In this document: positions 43,219 to 53,176 of the stretch, in pieces
Layout: each line of letters opens with the position of its first letter
How positions within the stretch are numbered: the first letter of the stretch is position 1
Notes under the pieces: model-generated
What the model was told of the DNA's origin: nothing
What the model saw: the letters and a program-made list of their open reading frames with translations, nothing else
Databases searched by the model: none
Program-made: the position numbers and the translations under genes
DNA from: an uncultured Hyphomonas sp.
GTDB lineage: Bacteria; Pseudomonadota; Alphaproteobacteria; Caulobacterales; Hyphomonadaceae
Direction of reading: 5' to 3'
DNA length: 64,000 nucleotides
NCBI RefSeq assembly: GCF_963678195.1
Contig: NZ_OY782759.1
Coordinates: 2,542,001 to 2,606,000 of the forward strand

Positions 43219-45576
43219 TCAGGACACTTTGGCCGCCCGGTCCGCCGCGTCGTCGGGCTCCACAAGGCGGAGCTTCGGACGGGGCGCCTGTGCGGTGTCT
43301 TCTGCGCCGGTCTCTTTCAGTTCGACAAGATGCCTCAGCTTGTCGAGCGGCTGAGCCCGGCTGATGAAGAAGCCCTGCAGATTGTTGCAGCCATTCTCCC
43401 TCAGGAAATCGGACTGGTAGCCGGTCTCCACGCCCTCAGCGGTACAGCTCATGCCGAGCGACCGCGCGAGGTCCAGCGTGGCAATTGCAATCGCGCGATT
43501 GTCGGCGCGGCTTTCGAGGTCAGACACGAAGCTCTTGTCGATCTTGATCTTGTCGAACGGGAAGCTGCGCAGATAGCTCAGCGAGGAGAAGCCCGTGCCG
43601 AAGTCGTCAAGCGCAATCCGTACACCAATCTTCTTGATCTGATGCAGACGCTGGAGCGTAAACTCGGTATCCGACATCAGCACGCTTTCGGTAATCTCCA
43701 GTTCCAGCCGTTCCGGCGCGATATTGTTCGCCGCGATCGCCTGCATGATCGTCGGCACCAGGCTCTGGGAATGGATCTGTAGCGGTGAGATATTCACCGA
43801 GATGCCGATATGGTCCGGCAGGCGCCGGGCCTCGGCCATCGCCGCCCTGATCACCCAGTCACCGATCCGCGTAATCAGGCCGATGTCTTCGGCGTGCTCG
43901 ATGAATTCCCCCGGATAGACCAGGCCACGCGTCGGGTGTTCCCAGCGCAGCAGGGTCTCGAACCCCGACACGTCCAGCGTTTCGGCATCCACGACCGGCT
44001 GGAAGAAGACCCGCAATTCCTTATTGTCGAGCGCGCGGTAGAGGTCCGTCTCGATCTGCTGGCGCGCGCGGGCTTTTTCATCCAGCTCATCGGTGAACAT
44101 GCACCAGTTGCCCTTGCCCAGCTTCTTGGCCTGATAAAGGGCAAGGTCGGCATGTTTCAGCATGACGCGCGCGTCGGAGGTGAAGGAATCGAACAGGCGC
44201 ACGCCGACAGAGGCCGAGCAATTCGCGGTCGAGCCCCAGATGTCATAAGGCTCCGACATCCGCTCCACCAGATCGTCGAGGAAGTCTTCAAGCCGCTCCC
44301 AGTCCGGCCGCTCGACGATCAGGGCGAACTCATCCCCGCTGATACGGGAGACAATATCGTCATCCCGGCAAATGCCGGTCAGCCGCCCGGAAACCTGCCG
44401 CAGCAATTCATCGCCCGCCGGATGACCCAGCGTGTCGTTGACCCATTTGAAATTGTCGAGATCCATCCAGACCAGTGCCCGGCTGGCTTTGGGCGGCAGT
44501 GGCATACGCACTGCTTTTTCGAGGTGCTCCTGCATCGTGATCCGGTTCGGCAGGCCGGTCAGACCGTCATAGTGTGCCATGTAGGCAATGCGGTCTTCGA
44601 TCTCTTTCGACTGGGTGATGTCGGTCGCCACGCCGCGAAAGCCGCGGAACTTCCCGCTCTCGAAGATCGGCTTGCCGGTGACAGACCACCAGCACTCATG
44701 CCCCAGCTCCGGGGTCTTGACCTGAAGGGCCAGGTCCCGGAAGGCCTGGCGGCGCAACAGGCTGGTTTTAAGAATGTGATGAACGTCATCTTCCACGAAC
44801 ATGTCCAGCAAGGGCTCGCCCTTGCGCATCACGCCGTCAGCACCTTTCAGGCCTTCAAACACGAGCGGAATGTCCTGCAGCCGGCCTTCGGCATTTGTCT
44901 GCCAGAGCCAGTCGGATGTGCTTTCCTCAAAGTCGCGCAGCAATAACCCGATCAGCTGGGATTGTTCGGTGACCGCACACTCGCTGAGGTGCTGTTCGAC
45001 GAATTGCTTGTAGGACCAGCTGACCGCGAGGATGAGCGCGCAGACATACGCCAGCGAAAGCAGGGAAATGAACTGATAGGTCTGGTCGTTGAGCAGCTGC
45101 ATGGCCGCGACCACGCCCGCCCCGACCGGCAGCAGGAAGGAAATCGCTGCAGCGGGCGTCCGCGCCATCAGGAAGGTCCCCGCGAACATCATGCCGGCGA
45201 CGATCACACCCAGGATCATCTGCTCCTGAGGCGCCGCCGCATTCATGACGATGAAAGGAACAATCCCCCAAAGAATGCCATTCAGCAGCGAGCCCCGGGT
45301 AAAATTGTCCAGCGCGGTCTGGGACCGCTGGTCGAGCGGGTCCATGTCTCGCGGATTGAAGAACTGGGTCCCGACCGACACCATGCTCGAGACGAGGATC
45401 GCCGCGCCCCAGACATAGAGCAAATCGCTTGCCGCTGTGCCATGGAAACAGATGACGACGATGCAGGCATTCATGAGGTTCGCAAGGATCATGACGAACG
45501 TGATCCGGCGCACCATGTCCAACTGTCTGGCCCGCAGGCTGGCTGAATGCTTATCAGGTACAGCAGCGCGCTTCAT
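43219..45576 (-). CDS. Membrane-bound GGDEF-EAL cyclic-di-GMP protein with PAS domain
   Basis: About 785 residues. Several hydrophobic helices occur at about residues 20-185, followed by a PAS segment. A diguanylate cyclase-type domain has its motif as 'RISGDEFALIVE' (SGDEF). A phosphodiesterase domain has 'FETLLRWEHP' (ETL in place of EAL), 'LELEITESVL', 'ALDDFGTGFSSLSYLRSFPF', 'KIDKSFV' and 'AEGVET'. The metal- and base-binding residues of EAL appear kept, so phosphodiesterase activity is likely; cyclase activity is possible. It would tune cyclic-di-GMP, affecting attachment or motility. The start is uncertain: 45723 would add 49 residues. Confidence 0.88.
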   Translation of the reverse strand: MKRAAVPDKHSASLRARQLDMVRRITFVMILANLMNACIVVICFHGTAASDLLYVWGAAILVSSMVSVGTQFFNPRDMDPLDQRSQTALDNFTRGSLLNGILWGIVPFIVMNAAAPQEQMILGVIVAGMMFAGTFLMARTPAAAISFLLPVGAGVVAAMQLLNDQTYQFISLLSLAYVCALILAVSWSYKQFVEQHLSECAVTEQSQLIGLLLRDFEESTSDWLWQTNAEGRLQDIPLVFEGLKGADGVMRKGEPLLDMFVEDDVHHILKTSLLRRQAFRDLALQVKTPELGHECWWSVTGKPIFESGKFRGFRGVATDITQSKEIEDRIAYMAHYDGLTGLPNRITMQEHLEKAVRMPLPPKASRALVWMDLDNFKWVNDTLGHPAGDELLRQVSGRLTGICRDDDIVSRISGDEFALIVERPDWERLEDFLDDLVERMSEPYDIWGSTANCSASVGVRLFDSFTSDARVMLKHADLALYQAKKLGKGNWCMFTDELDEKARARQQIETDLYRALDNKELRVFFQPVVDAETLDVSGFETLLRWEHPTRGLVYPGEFIEHAEDIGLITRIGDWVIRAAMAEARRLPDHIGISVNISPLQIHSQSLVPTIMQAIAANNIAPERLELEITESVLMSDTEFTLQRLHQIKKIGVRIALDDFGTGFSSLSYLRSFPFDKIKIDKSFVSDLESRADNRAIAIATLDLARSLGMSCTAEGVETGYQSDFLRENGCNNLQGFFISRAQPLDKLRHLVELKETGAEDTAQAPRPKLRLVEPDDAADRAAKVS

Positions 45577-45760
45577 GAATCCGGTCAATGTCTGATCCCC
45601 ATCACATTGCCCGGCACGCCGGGCAGCGCCCGTATTCCTCCTTCCCACCGGAAGAATCTCGGGACGAGGCGTTTTTACAAAATCCGGATGAACGGGGTGG
45701 AAGCCAGATCGATGAAATTTCATCTATCTGGTGGCCGGAAAGGCAGATCGCCCGTCCGGG

Positions 45761-46471
45761 TCAGCGCCAGTAAGGCTCTTCCAGAATATAATCGATTGCC
45801 TGCCCGCGTGCAGAAAACGACAGTTTCAGCCAGCGGCCGACATCGTCATACCAGAGCGTCACATCGATATCGGAATCGAGAAAAAACTTGTTCGCTTCGA
45901 CGGTTTCCCCGGCAATCGTCAGCGTTTCACGGCCAACCGGCTGGACGGAGACGTCAATCAGCTGCCCGTTTTCAGACGACAACAGGATATCCTGCTCCAT
46001 GCCGGCGATGTTCCAGTGGCTGGCCGGAATGGTGGTTGCGGGGACCTCGCCGCGATACGCGGTGCCATCGACTTCAATGATGCCGTCTTCCGCCTCGGCA
46101 GTGACCGAGCCTTTGTTGCCGTCCTTGTAGACTTCACCTTCGAGCTCCACCAGACGGCCGCCCTGCCAGCGTTCGGTCGCCTTCAGATCATACCGGTAAA
46201 GGGGGATCGGGCCGAAGCCGGCGCGCAGTTTCACGTCGGTATGTGCCTCGATCGTCCCGTCCGGCAGGACATCGAACCGAACCTCATGCGTGCCGAACGG
46301 CTTACCCTGACGGCGCACGTCGAAGCGGATGACGTCCCCGTCGTCCGGGGTCCAGACCAGCCCCGGGGCGCTGCCGGTCTGAGTTGGGGCATTGTCGGCG
46401 GTTGCCGGTCCTGACAGGGCCAGTCCCAGCACGGTCAAAAGAACGGAAAAGCGAAAGGAGAGTGTCTGCAT
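45761..46471 (-). CDS. Exported hypothetical protein (DUF6134-like)
   Basis: A 236-residue protein with a signal peptide ('RFSVLLTVLGLALSGPATA'). The mature part is mostly predicted beta strand: 'DDGDVIRFDVRRQGKPFGTH', 'RYDLKATERWQGGRLVELEG', 'TLWYDDVGRWLKLSFSARGQ'. It resembles a family of periplasmic proteins of unknown function seen in alphaproteobacteria. A similar fold class includes lipid-binding barrels, but function cannot be stated. It stands alone between the GGDEF-EAL gene and cysK. Confidence 0.75.
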   Translation of the reverse strand: MQTLSFRFSVLLTVLGLALSGPATADNAPTQTGSAPGLVWTPDDGDVIRFDVRRQGKPFGTHEVRFDVLPDGTIEAHTDVKLRAGFGPIPLYRYDLKATERWQGGRLVELEGEVYKDGNKGSVTAEAEDGIIEVDGTAYRGEVPATTIPASHWNIAGMEQDILLSSENGQLIDVSVQPVGRETLTIAGETVEANKFFLDSDIDVTLWYDDVGRWLKLSFSARGQAIDYILEEPYWR

Positions 46472-46597
46472 ACCGTGTTTACGCAACAGGACAGGTGATG
46501 GATCAGTTTAGGGGAAGCCCATGCAGGGACGGTTGTCCTGCGGCGCAGGGCACCCTAGCTTCGCGGTTTACCCGGAAACCGCCCTGGAACCGCCCTC

Positions 46598-47602
46598 ATG
46601 CAAACCTACCGATCCGTCATCGACCTCATTGGAAACACACCGCTTCTCCGCCTGAACAAGGTTTCGGACGAGACCGGTTGCGAAATCCTCGGCAAATGTG
46701 AATTCCTGAACCCCGGCCAGTCGGTAAAAGACCGACCGGCCCTCGGCATTGTGCGCGATGCGGAAGCAGCGGGAGACCTGAAACCCGGCGGCACCATCGT
46801 GGAAGGCACTGCAGGCAATACCGGCATTGGCCTCGCACTGGTTGGCGCTGCGCTCGGTTACCGCGTCGTCATCGTGATGCCGCGCACGCAGAGCCAGGAA
46901 AAGAAAGACGCGATCCGCCTGCTCGGCGCTGAGCTGATTGAAGTGGACGCCGTGCCTTACGCCAATCCGAACAACTACCAGCACTATTCCCGCCGGCTTG
47001 CGGAAGACCTCGCCAGGAGCGAGCCCAACGGCGCGATCTGGGCCAACCAGTTCGACAATGTCTCGAACCGCAAGGCGCACTACAACACGACCGGACAGGA
47101 GATCTGGAGCCAGACAGACGGCAAGCTCGACGCCTTTATCTGCGCGGTCGGCTCAGGCGGGACGCTCGGCGGTGTTTCCCTGGCGCTCAAGGAGAAGCGG
47201 GAATCGGTCCAGATCGGACTCGCCGATCCGGGGGGCGCAGCGATGTACGAGTACTTCACCAATGGCGAACTGAAGTCGGAAGGCACCTCCATCACCGAAG
47301 GCATCGGTCAGGGCCGGATCACGGCAAATCTTGAAAACATCGTGGTCGACCGCGCCTATCGTTGCTCCGACGAAGAGGCCCTGAATGTGCTGTTCGACCT
47401 GGTCCAGCATGAGGGCCTGTGCCTCGGTGGCTCATCTGGCATCAACATCGCCGGCGCAGTAAAAATGGCGAAGGACCTTGGCCCCGGCCACACGATTGTT
47501 ACGATACTCTGCGACTACGGCAATCGCTATCAGTCGAAACTATTCAATCCGGAATTCCTGCGGTCGAAAGATTTGCCGGTTCCGCCATGGATCAAAGGGT
47601 AA
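46598..47602 (+). CDS. cysK: Cysteine synthase A
   Basis: A 334-residue fold-type II PLP enzyme joining O-acetylserine and sulfide to make cysteine. Motifs: 'IGNTPLLRLNKVSDETGCEI', 'NPGQSVKDRPALGIVRDAEA' (PLP Lys), 'VEGTAGNTGIGLALVGAALG' and 'CAVGSGGTLGGVSLALKEKR', then 'CLGGSSGINIAGAVKMAKDL'. The C-terminal 'SKLFNPEFLRSKDLPVPPW' is typical of the long alphaproteobacterial form. It is first in a four-gene rightward run (cysK, sseA, lyase, SLC13). Confidence 0.94.
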   Translation: MQTYRSVIDLIGNTPLLRLNKVSDETGCEILGKCEFLNPGQSVKDRPALGIVRDAEAAGDLKPGGTIVEGTAGNTGIGLALVGAALGYRVVIVMPRTQSQEKKDAIRLLGAELIEVDAVPYANPNNYQHYSRRLAEDLARSEPNGAIWANQFDNVSNRKAHYNTTGQEIWSQTDGKLDAFICAVGSGGTLGGVSLALKEKRESVQIGLADPGGAAMYEYFTNGELKSEGTSITEGIGQGRITANLENIVVDRAYRCSDEEALNVLFDLVQHEGLCLGGSSGINIAGAVKMAKDLGPGHTIVTILCDYGNRYQSKLFNPEFLRSKDLPVPPWIKG

Positions 47603-47605
47603 GGC

Positions 47606-48451
47606 ATGGAAACGGGCGATCCCCTCGTCACAGCAGACTGGTTGAAACAGAACATCTCGGCACCCGACATTCGCATAGTCGATGCCACCTGGTTCGCCCC
47701 TTTCATGAACCCGGAAAAGTCCGGCCGGGAGGCCTGGGCCGAGGCGCATATTCCCGGCGCGGTCTATTTCGACATCGATGCCATCAAGGCGGGTGGAACA
47801 GACCTGCCTCACATGTTGCCCGACCCGATCATGTTCTCGTCCCGTGTCCGCAAGCTGGGCATTGGCGACGGCAACCGGGTGGTCGTCTATGACAACAATA
47901 ATTACTGCGCCGCCGCCCGTGTCTGGTGGATGCTGCGCGTGATGGGCCACAATGATGTGAAAGTGCTCGATGGCGGGCTCGCCGCATGGAACGCTGAAGG
48001 CGGAGATCTGGAAGACATGCCGCCCGTCGCCGTGGAGCGCCACTTTACCGCCCGAGTCCGCAGCGACCTCGTAAAGGACTCCGCGCAAGTCACGGCAGCC
48101 TCCGGAAACCGTTCGCATACAATCGTGGACGCCCGCGCCGCCGGCCGCTTCACCGGCGAGGCGCCGGAGCCGCGCGAAGGCCTCGCCTCCGGTCATATCC
48201 CCGGCAGCTTCAACGCGCCGTCCGCCGATCTGATCAATGCCGATGGCTCTCTGAAATCTGCCAGCGAGCTGAAGACCCTGCTGCCCGAACACAATGCGCC
48301 TGTCATCACGACCTGCGGGTCGGGTGTGACGGCGGCCATCCTCGCGCTCGGTTATGCCCGGCTCGGCAACTGGGACGTCGCGGTCTATGATGGCTCATGG
48401 ACCGAATGGGCGTCTGACCCTTCCCGTCCCGTCGCGACAGGCGCGGCATGA
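47606..48451 (+). CDS. sseA: 3-mercaptopyruvate sulfurtransferase
   Basis: A 281-residue two-domain rhodanese. The inactive N-terminal domain is 'IRIVDATWFAPFMNPEKSG' with 'AHIPGAVYFDIDAIKAGGTD'. The active C-terminal domain is 'RSHTIVDARAAGRFTGEAPE' and 'PVITTCGSGVTAAILALGYA'; the Cys-Gly-Ser-Gly-Val-Thr loop marks mercaptopyruvate rather than thiosulfate preference. It transfers sulfur from mercaptopyruvate to thiol acceptors or cyanide. It starts 3 bases after cysK and overlaps the next gene by 4. Confidence 0.94.
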   Translation: METGDPLVTADWLKQNISAPDIRIVDATWFAPFMNPEKSGREAWAEAHIPGAVYFDIDAIKAGGTDLPHMLPDPIMFSSRVRKLGIGDGNRVVVYDNNNYCAAARVWWMLRVMGHNDVKVLDGGLAAWNAEGGDLEDMPPVAVERHFTARVRSDLVKDSAQVTAASGNRSHTIVDARAAGRFTGEAPEPREGLASGHIPGSFNAPSADLINADGSLKSASELKTLLPEHNAPVITTCGSGVTAAILALGYARLGNWDVAVYDGSWTEWASDPSRPVATGAA

Positions 48452-49605
48452 AACGGCCTGAAACGCGGATTATTCACACGCGCGGCGCGCGGCTCGGCAC
48501 CGTTACGGTGAACCCGCCGGTGGAGCGTGCCTCCACGGTCCTCTTCAAAACGGAAAAGGCCCTCTACGATTCCAAACCGGGCTATGGCCGGATGGGCCTG
48601 TCGGTGCACCGGGAACTGGAAGCTGCGCTCAGCGAACTGGAAGGCGGCAGCCATGTACGTCTGGCGTCCAACGGGCTTCAGGCCTGTGCGCTGGCCATCG
48701 CATCCTGCATCGAGACCGGCGGGCACATCCTGATCCCCGACAGCGCCTATGGTCCGACAGCACGCTTCTGCGAACGCCGCCTGAAATATATGGGCGTCTC
48801 GGCCACCCGCTACGACCCGCGTATCGGGGCTGGGATCGCGGACCTGATCCGCCCGGAAACGCAGGCGATCTTCATGGAGTCGCCGGGCTCCCTCACCTTC
48901 GAAATTTCCGACATCCCGGCGATCACAGCCGTGGCCCGCGAACACGGCGTCACCACGATTGCCGACAACACCTGGGGCGCGGGGTACTTCCACAAGCCAC
49001 TGGCCCTTGGCGCCGACATCGTCGTCCAGGCGATGACGAAATATATCGTTGGCCATGCAGACGGCTTCGGCGGCGCCGTCATCACGTCTGACGAGCGGCT
49101 CTACAATCGTATCGGCATGGCGTCGGAGGATTTCGGCATCAGCCTCGCACCGGATGATGCCTATCTCTGCCTGCGCGGCATGCGGACCCTGCACACGCGC
49201 CTCCGGGCACATGAAGCCGCCGCGCTGGACCTGGCAGCCTGGCTGGCTGAGCGCTCGGAAGTGTCCGAAGTGCTGCACCCGGCCCTGCCCTCCAACCCGG
49301 ATCACGCCCTCTGGAAGCGCGACTTTACCGGCTCCAGCGGCCTGTTCGGTGTTGTCCTGAATGCCATTCCGGAAGGCGGGATGGACCGTTTTCTGGGCGC
49401 TTTGCACTTGTTTGGCATGGGTTTTTCATGGGGCGGCTATGAAAGCCTGCTGATTCCGTGTGACCACCAGCTGACCCGTTCCAAGGACAGCTGGACCGCA
49501 TCCCGCGCAGGTCCGCTGCTTCGTATCCATGTCGGCCTGGAGGCCGTCTCAGACCTCAAGGCAGAGCTCGACTCCGCCTTCGCCGCCCTGAAAGGCCCTG
49601 CATGA
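48448..49605 (+). CDS. metC: Cystathionine beta-lyase
   Basis: A 385-residue member of the Cys/Met-metabolism PLP family. Motifs: 'PGYGRMGLSVHRELEAALSE', 'VTTIADNTWGAGYFHKPLAL', the PLP Lys in 'VVQAMTKYIVGHADGFGGAV', and 'RIHVGLEAVSDLKAELDSAF'. The 'YGRMGLSVHRELE' region and C-terminal 'FSWGGYESLLIP' fit cystathionine beta-lyases, which split cystathionine to homocysteine, pyruvate and ammonia. Overlaps in the operon suggest it works with CysK and SseA in sulfur amino acid turnover. Confidence 0.9.
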   Translation: MKRPETRIIHTRGARLGTVTVNPPVERASTVLFKTEKALYDSKPGYGRMGLSVHRELEAALSELEGGSHVRLASNGLQACALAIASCIETGGHILIPDSAYGPTARFCERRLKYMGVSATRYDPRIGAGIADLIRPETQAIFMESPGSLTFEISDIPAITAVAREHGVTTIADNTWGAGYFHKPLALGADIVVQAMTKYIVGHADGFGGAVITSDERLYNRIGMASEDFGISLAPDDAYLCLRGMRTLHTRLRAHEAAALDLAAWLAERSEVSEVLHPALPSNPDHALWKRDFTGSSGLFGVVLNAIPEGGMDRFLGALHLFGMGFSWGGYESLLIPCDHQLTRSKDSWTASRAGPLLRIHVGLEAVSDLKAELDSAFAALKGPA

Positions 49606-51086
49606 CGCTCTCGCACCGGACGATCGGCCTCATCCTCGGGATTGTTCTTCCGGCGCTTATGCTTCTCGCAGGCCCGCCCGCTGGCCTGTCCTGGCCTGCC
49701 TGGCTGACCGGTTGCCTGCTTGTCCTGATGGCGACCTGGTGGGCGACCGAAGCGATCCCGATTCCGGCGACGTCCCTGCTGCCGCTGATCGTGCTGCCAT
49801 TTGGTGCGGCGATCATCGGCCATGGCGAACATGCTGACGCCATAGGTGTGGCCGCCCTGTCTCCACGTTCCATCAGCAGCAGCTACATGGATCCGATTGT
49901 CCTCCTGCTGCTTGGCGGGTTCATCATCGCGCTGGGGGTTGAGCGCTGGCACCTGCACAAGCGTATCGCCCTCAACATCGTCGACCGCGTCGGCACCTCC
50001 CCCAAGGCCCTGATCTTCGGTTTCATGCTGGCAACAGCGGTCCTCTCCATGTGGATCTCCAACACGGCGACGTCGCTGATGATGGTGCCCATCGCCATAT
50101 CGGCGGCTGCCGCGTTGCAGGACAAGGAAGGCAAGTTCACCACCGCCATCCTGCTCGGCGTCTGCTATTCCGCTTCCATTGGCGGCGTGGCGACACCCAT
50201 CGGAACGCCGACCAACCTGATTGCGCTGAAATGGCTGCAGGAAGAGACGGGCGAAGGCATTGGCTTCGGCCAGTGGATGTCGTTTGGCATCCCGACTGCC
50301 ACGCTCCTGATTCCAGCCGCCTGGTGGGCCGTGACCCGCGGCCTGCCAAAATACCAGCACGGGGAGTCGATGGCGGCCTCGGTGCACCACGACCTGCTTG
50401 AGCTCGGCCCGATCAAGACACCAGAGCAGCGCATCGCCATCGTGTTTGGCATCATCGCATCGATGTGGGTGCTGCGCCTGCCGGTCACCAAGCTGCTGAC
50501 CTCCATGGGTTACCCTCTGCTGGAAGCCTATGGCGGACAGACCGACATGATGATCGCCCTGTTCGGCGCCGTGCTCGTCTTCCTCGTGCCCGCAGGCGGG
50601 GAGGAACGCCGCGCCCTGATGACCTGGGAGGAAGCGGTCAAACTTCCCTGGGGCGTCATCGTCCTCTTCGGCGGCGGCATCTCGCTCGGCAAGGCGATGC
50701 ACGCCACCGGCCTGTCCGACTGGATCGGCACGCAGATGCAGATGCTGAGCATCTTCCCGCCAATACTGATCGTGGGCATCATGGTCCTGCTAGTCATCTT
50801 CCTCACCGAAGTGACATCGAACGTGGCGACCATGACGACCCTGTCGCCGATCATCGGATCGCTCGCCATCGCCGTGGGCGCCGCGCCGCAATCCCTGTTT
50901 GCGCCGGCCGCCGTGGCCGCGAGCTGTGCCTTCATGTTGCCGGTGGCAACGGCCCCCAATGCCGTGATCTATGCGACCGGCAAAGTGCCGATCAGCCAAA
51001 TGATCAAGCAGGGTTTCCGCATCAACCTGATGGGCGTCGTGATCATCACGATTGTCGGCTTCTGGATCGCGCCAGCGGTGCTCTAG
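49602..51086 (+). CDS. SLC13/DASS family sodium:anion symporter
   Basis: A 494-residue membrane transporter. The conserved signature 'SNTATSLMMVPIAISAAAAL' lies near residue 150, followed by 'YSASIGGVATPIGTPTNLIA'. The second repeat is 'LTEVTSNVATMTTLSPIIGS' with 'CAFMLPVATAPNAVIYATGK'. The family takes up dicarboxylates or sulfate with sodium. Being the last gene of a cysteine-metabolism run makes sulfate a reasonable guess, but sequence alone does not decide. Its stop shares the CTAG with the stop of the convergent lipoprotein gene. Confidence 0.9.
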   Translation: MTLSHRTIGLILGIVLPALMLLAGPPAGLSWPAWLTGCLLVLMATWWATEAIPIPATSLLPLIVLPFGAAIIGHGEHADAIGVAALSPRSISSSYMDPIVLLLLGGFIIALGVERWHLHKRIALNIVDRVGTSPKALIFGFMLATAVLSMWISNTATSLMMVPIAISAAAALQDKEGKFTTAILLGVCYSASIGGVATPIGTPTNLIALKWLQEETGEGIGFGQWMSFGIPTATLLIPAAWWAVTRGLPKYQHGESMAASVHHDLLELGPIKTPEQRIAIVFGIIASMWVLRLPVTKLLTSMGYPLLEAYGGQTDMMIALFGAVLVFLVPAGGEERRALMTWEEAVKLPWGVIVLFGGGISLGKAMHATGLSDWIGTQMQMLSIFPPILIVGIMVLLVIFLTEVTSNVATMTTLSPIIGSLAIAVGAAPQSLFAPAAVAASCAFMLPVATAPNAVIYATGKVPISQMIKQGFRINLMGVVIITIVGFWIAPAVL

Positions 51087-51472
51087 TCGTGATGTCCGCG
51101 CCGTGACGGGAGTTCATCCAGTGACGGTTCGCGCAGCCAGCAATCGCAGGCGCCATCATACTGATAGGCTTCGCCATAGTCATTGACCCGGACAGGAGGC
51201 GTAACCGGCACATAGGCAACCGGCGCGACATCATAGGCGTCCGCATAGCGGTCCGCGAAGCCATCTCCCGTGTCGTCGCACACCAAATCACCGTCGACAT
51301 TGTAGTCGCAACCAAAGCTCGGCACGGCGGTCAGTGTGACGGCCATTTCGTCAGATGCCTGCGCCATTGCATCGGCAAACATCGCCATGTCTTCGCTGGT
51401 GCACCCCGCCAGGACAATCAGCCCCGCCCCGGCGATGGCCGCACCGGCCAATTTCAGCCGCCTTGCGTGCAT
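51083..51472 (-). CDS. Small lipoprotein with EF-hand-like acidic repeats
   Basis: A 129-residue protein with a lipoprotein signal ('LAGAAIAGAGLIVLAGCTSE'). The mature part has a stretch 'DYNVDGDLVCDDTGDGFADR' that resembles Ca2+-binding DxDxDG loops, then a Tyr/Pro-rich tail. I do not recognise a family. The ATG at 51472 follows GGAAGGGGA. The last bases overlap the convergent SLC13 gene. Confidence 0.7.
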   Translation of the reverse strand: MHARRLKLAGAAIAGAGLIVLAGCTSEDMAMFADAMAQASDEMAVTLTAVPSFGCDYNVDGDLVCDDTGDGFADRYADAYDVAPVAYVPVTPPVRVNDYGEAYQYDGACDCWLREPSLDELPSRRGHHD

Positions 51473-51545
51473 CTTGTCCCCTTCCAGCCAATTCGCTTGT
51501 AATAACAACGCATTGTAATTGAACGAGGGATGAACAGCCACGCGA

Positions 51546-52568
<1,023 letters not shown>

Positions 52569-52607
52569 CTGTCTCTCCCTTTTGGGAGAGGCTAGAGCCT
52601 TGCGGCG

Positions 52608-53036
52608 TCAGCGCAAGACTTCCCGGCGCGACAACCACCGGGCATAGAGCGCCAGCAGCGCGATGATCACGAGAATGACGAGCGACGCTATCATCTGGCC
52701 CTCCATGGTCGGCGCATCCTTGTCAGTCAGGCTCCGGCCCATGCTGATCAGCGCGGCCAGAAAGGATGCCGCGAACAGCGGATAGGCGAATTTCCGGCGC
52801 AACAACAAAGCAATGCTGCCCAAAAGGCTGCCGAACACGCCGATGGCCCAGATCGCCCAGACCCAGACCGGCATATCCATCCAATACTCGCGAAGTTCCC
52901 GCGGATACGGCTCCAGATAAGCGGCATTGTTGGTGGCCGTCATGGTGAAGTCGAAACAGCCGAACCCATTCCACAGAAGGCTAAGTCCGCCGACGACCCA
53001 CAAATGCCACGGCGTCTTGATGTTCAGTTCGCTCAT
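52608..53036 (-). CDS. Hypothetical four-helix membrane protein
   Basis: A 142-residue protein with four hydrophobic helices: 'LWVVGGLSLLWNGFGCFDF', 'VWVWAIWAIGVFGSLLGSIA', 'FAYPLFAASFLAALISMG' and 'SLVILVIIALLALYARW'. Similar small proteins are common in alphaproteobacteria and have no firm function. It lies 39 bases upstream of, and in the same direction as, the MDR reductase. Confidence 0.8.
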   Translation of the reverse strand: MSELNIKTPWHLWVVGGLSLLWNGFGCFDFTMTATNNAAYLEPYPRELREYWMDMPVWVWAIWAIGVFGSLLGSIALLLRRKFAYPLFAASFLAALISMGRSLTDKDAPTMEGQMIASLVILVIIALLALYARWLSRREVLR

Positions 53037-53176
53037 AAATTGCCCTCCCCGGCACGTTTTCCGGAAAGTTTACCCTAGGGAATGTAATCCACAAGCAGAA
53101 TCGTTCTCCGGTTTTCCGGCGGGTGACGCGCCCCGCTCTGGCGGCTAAACCATGGCCCAGAAAAGGATTCCCGCCC

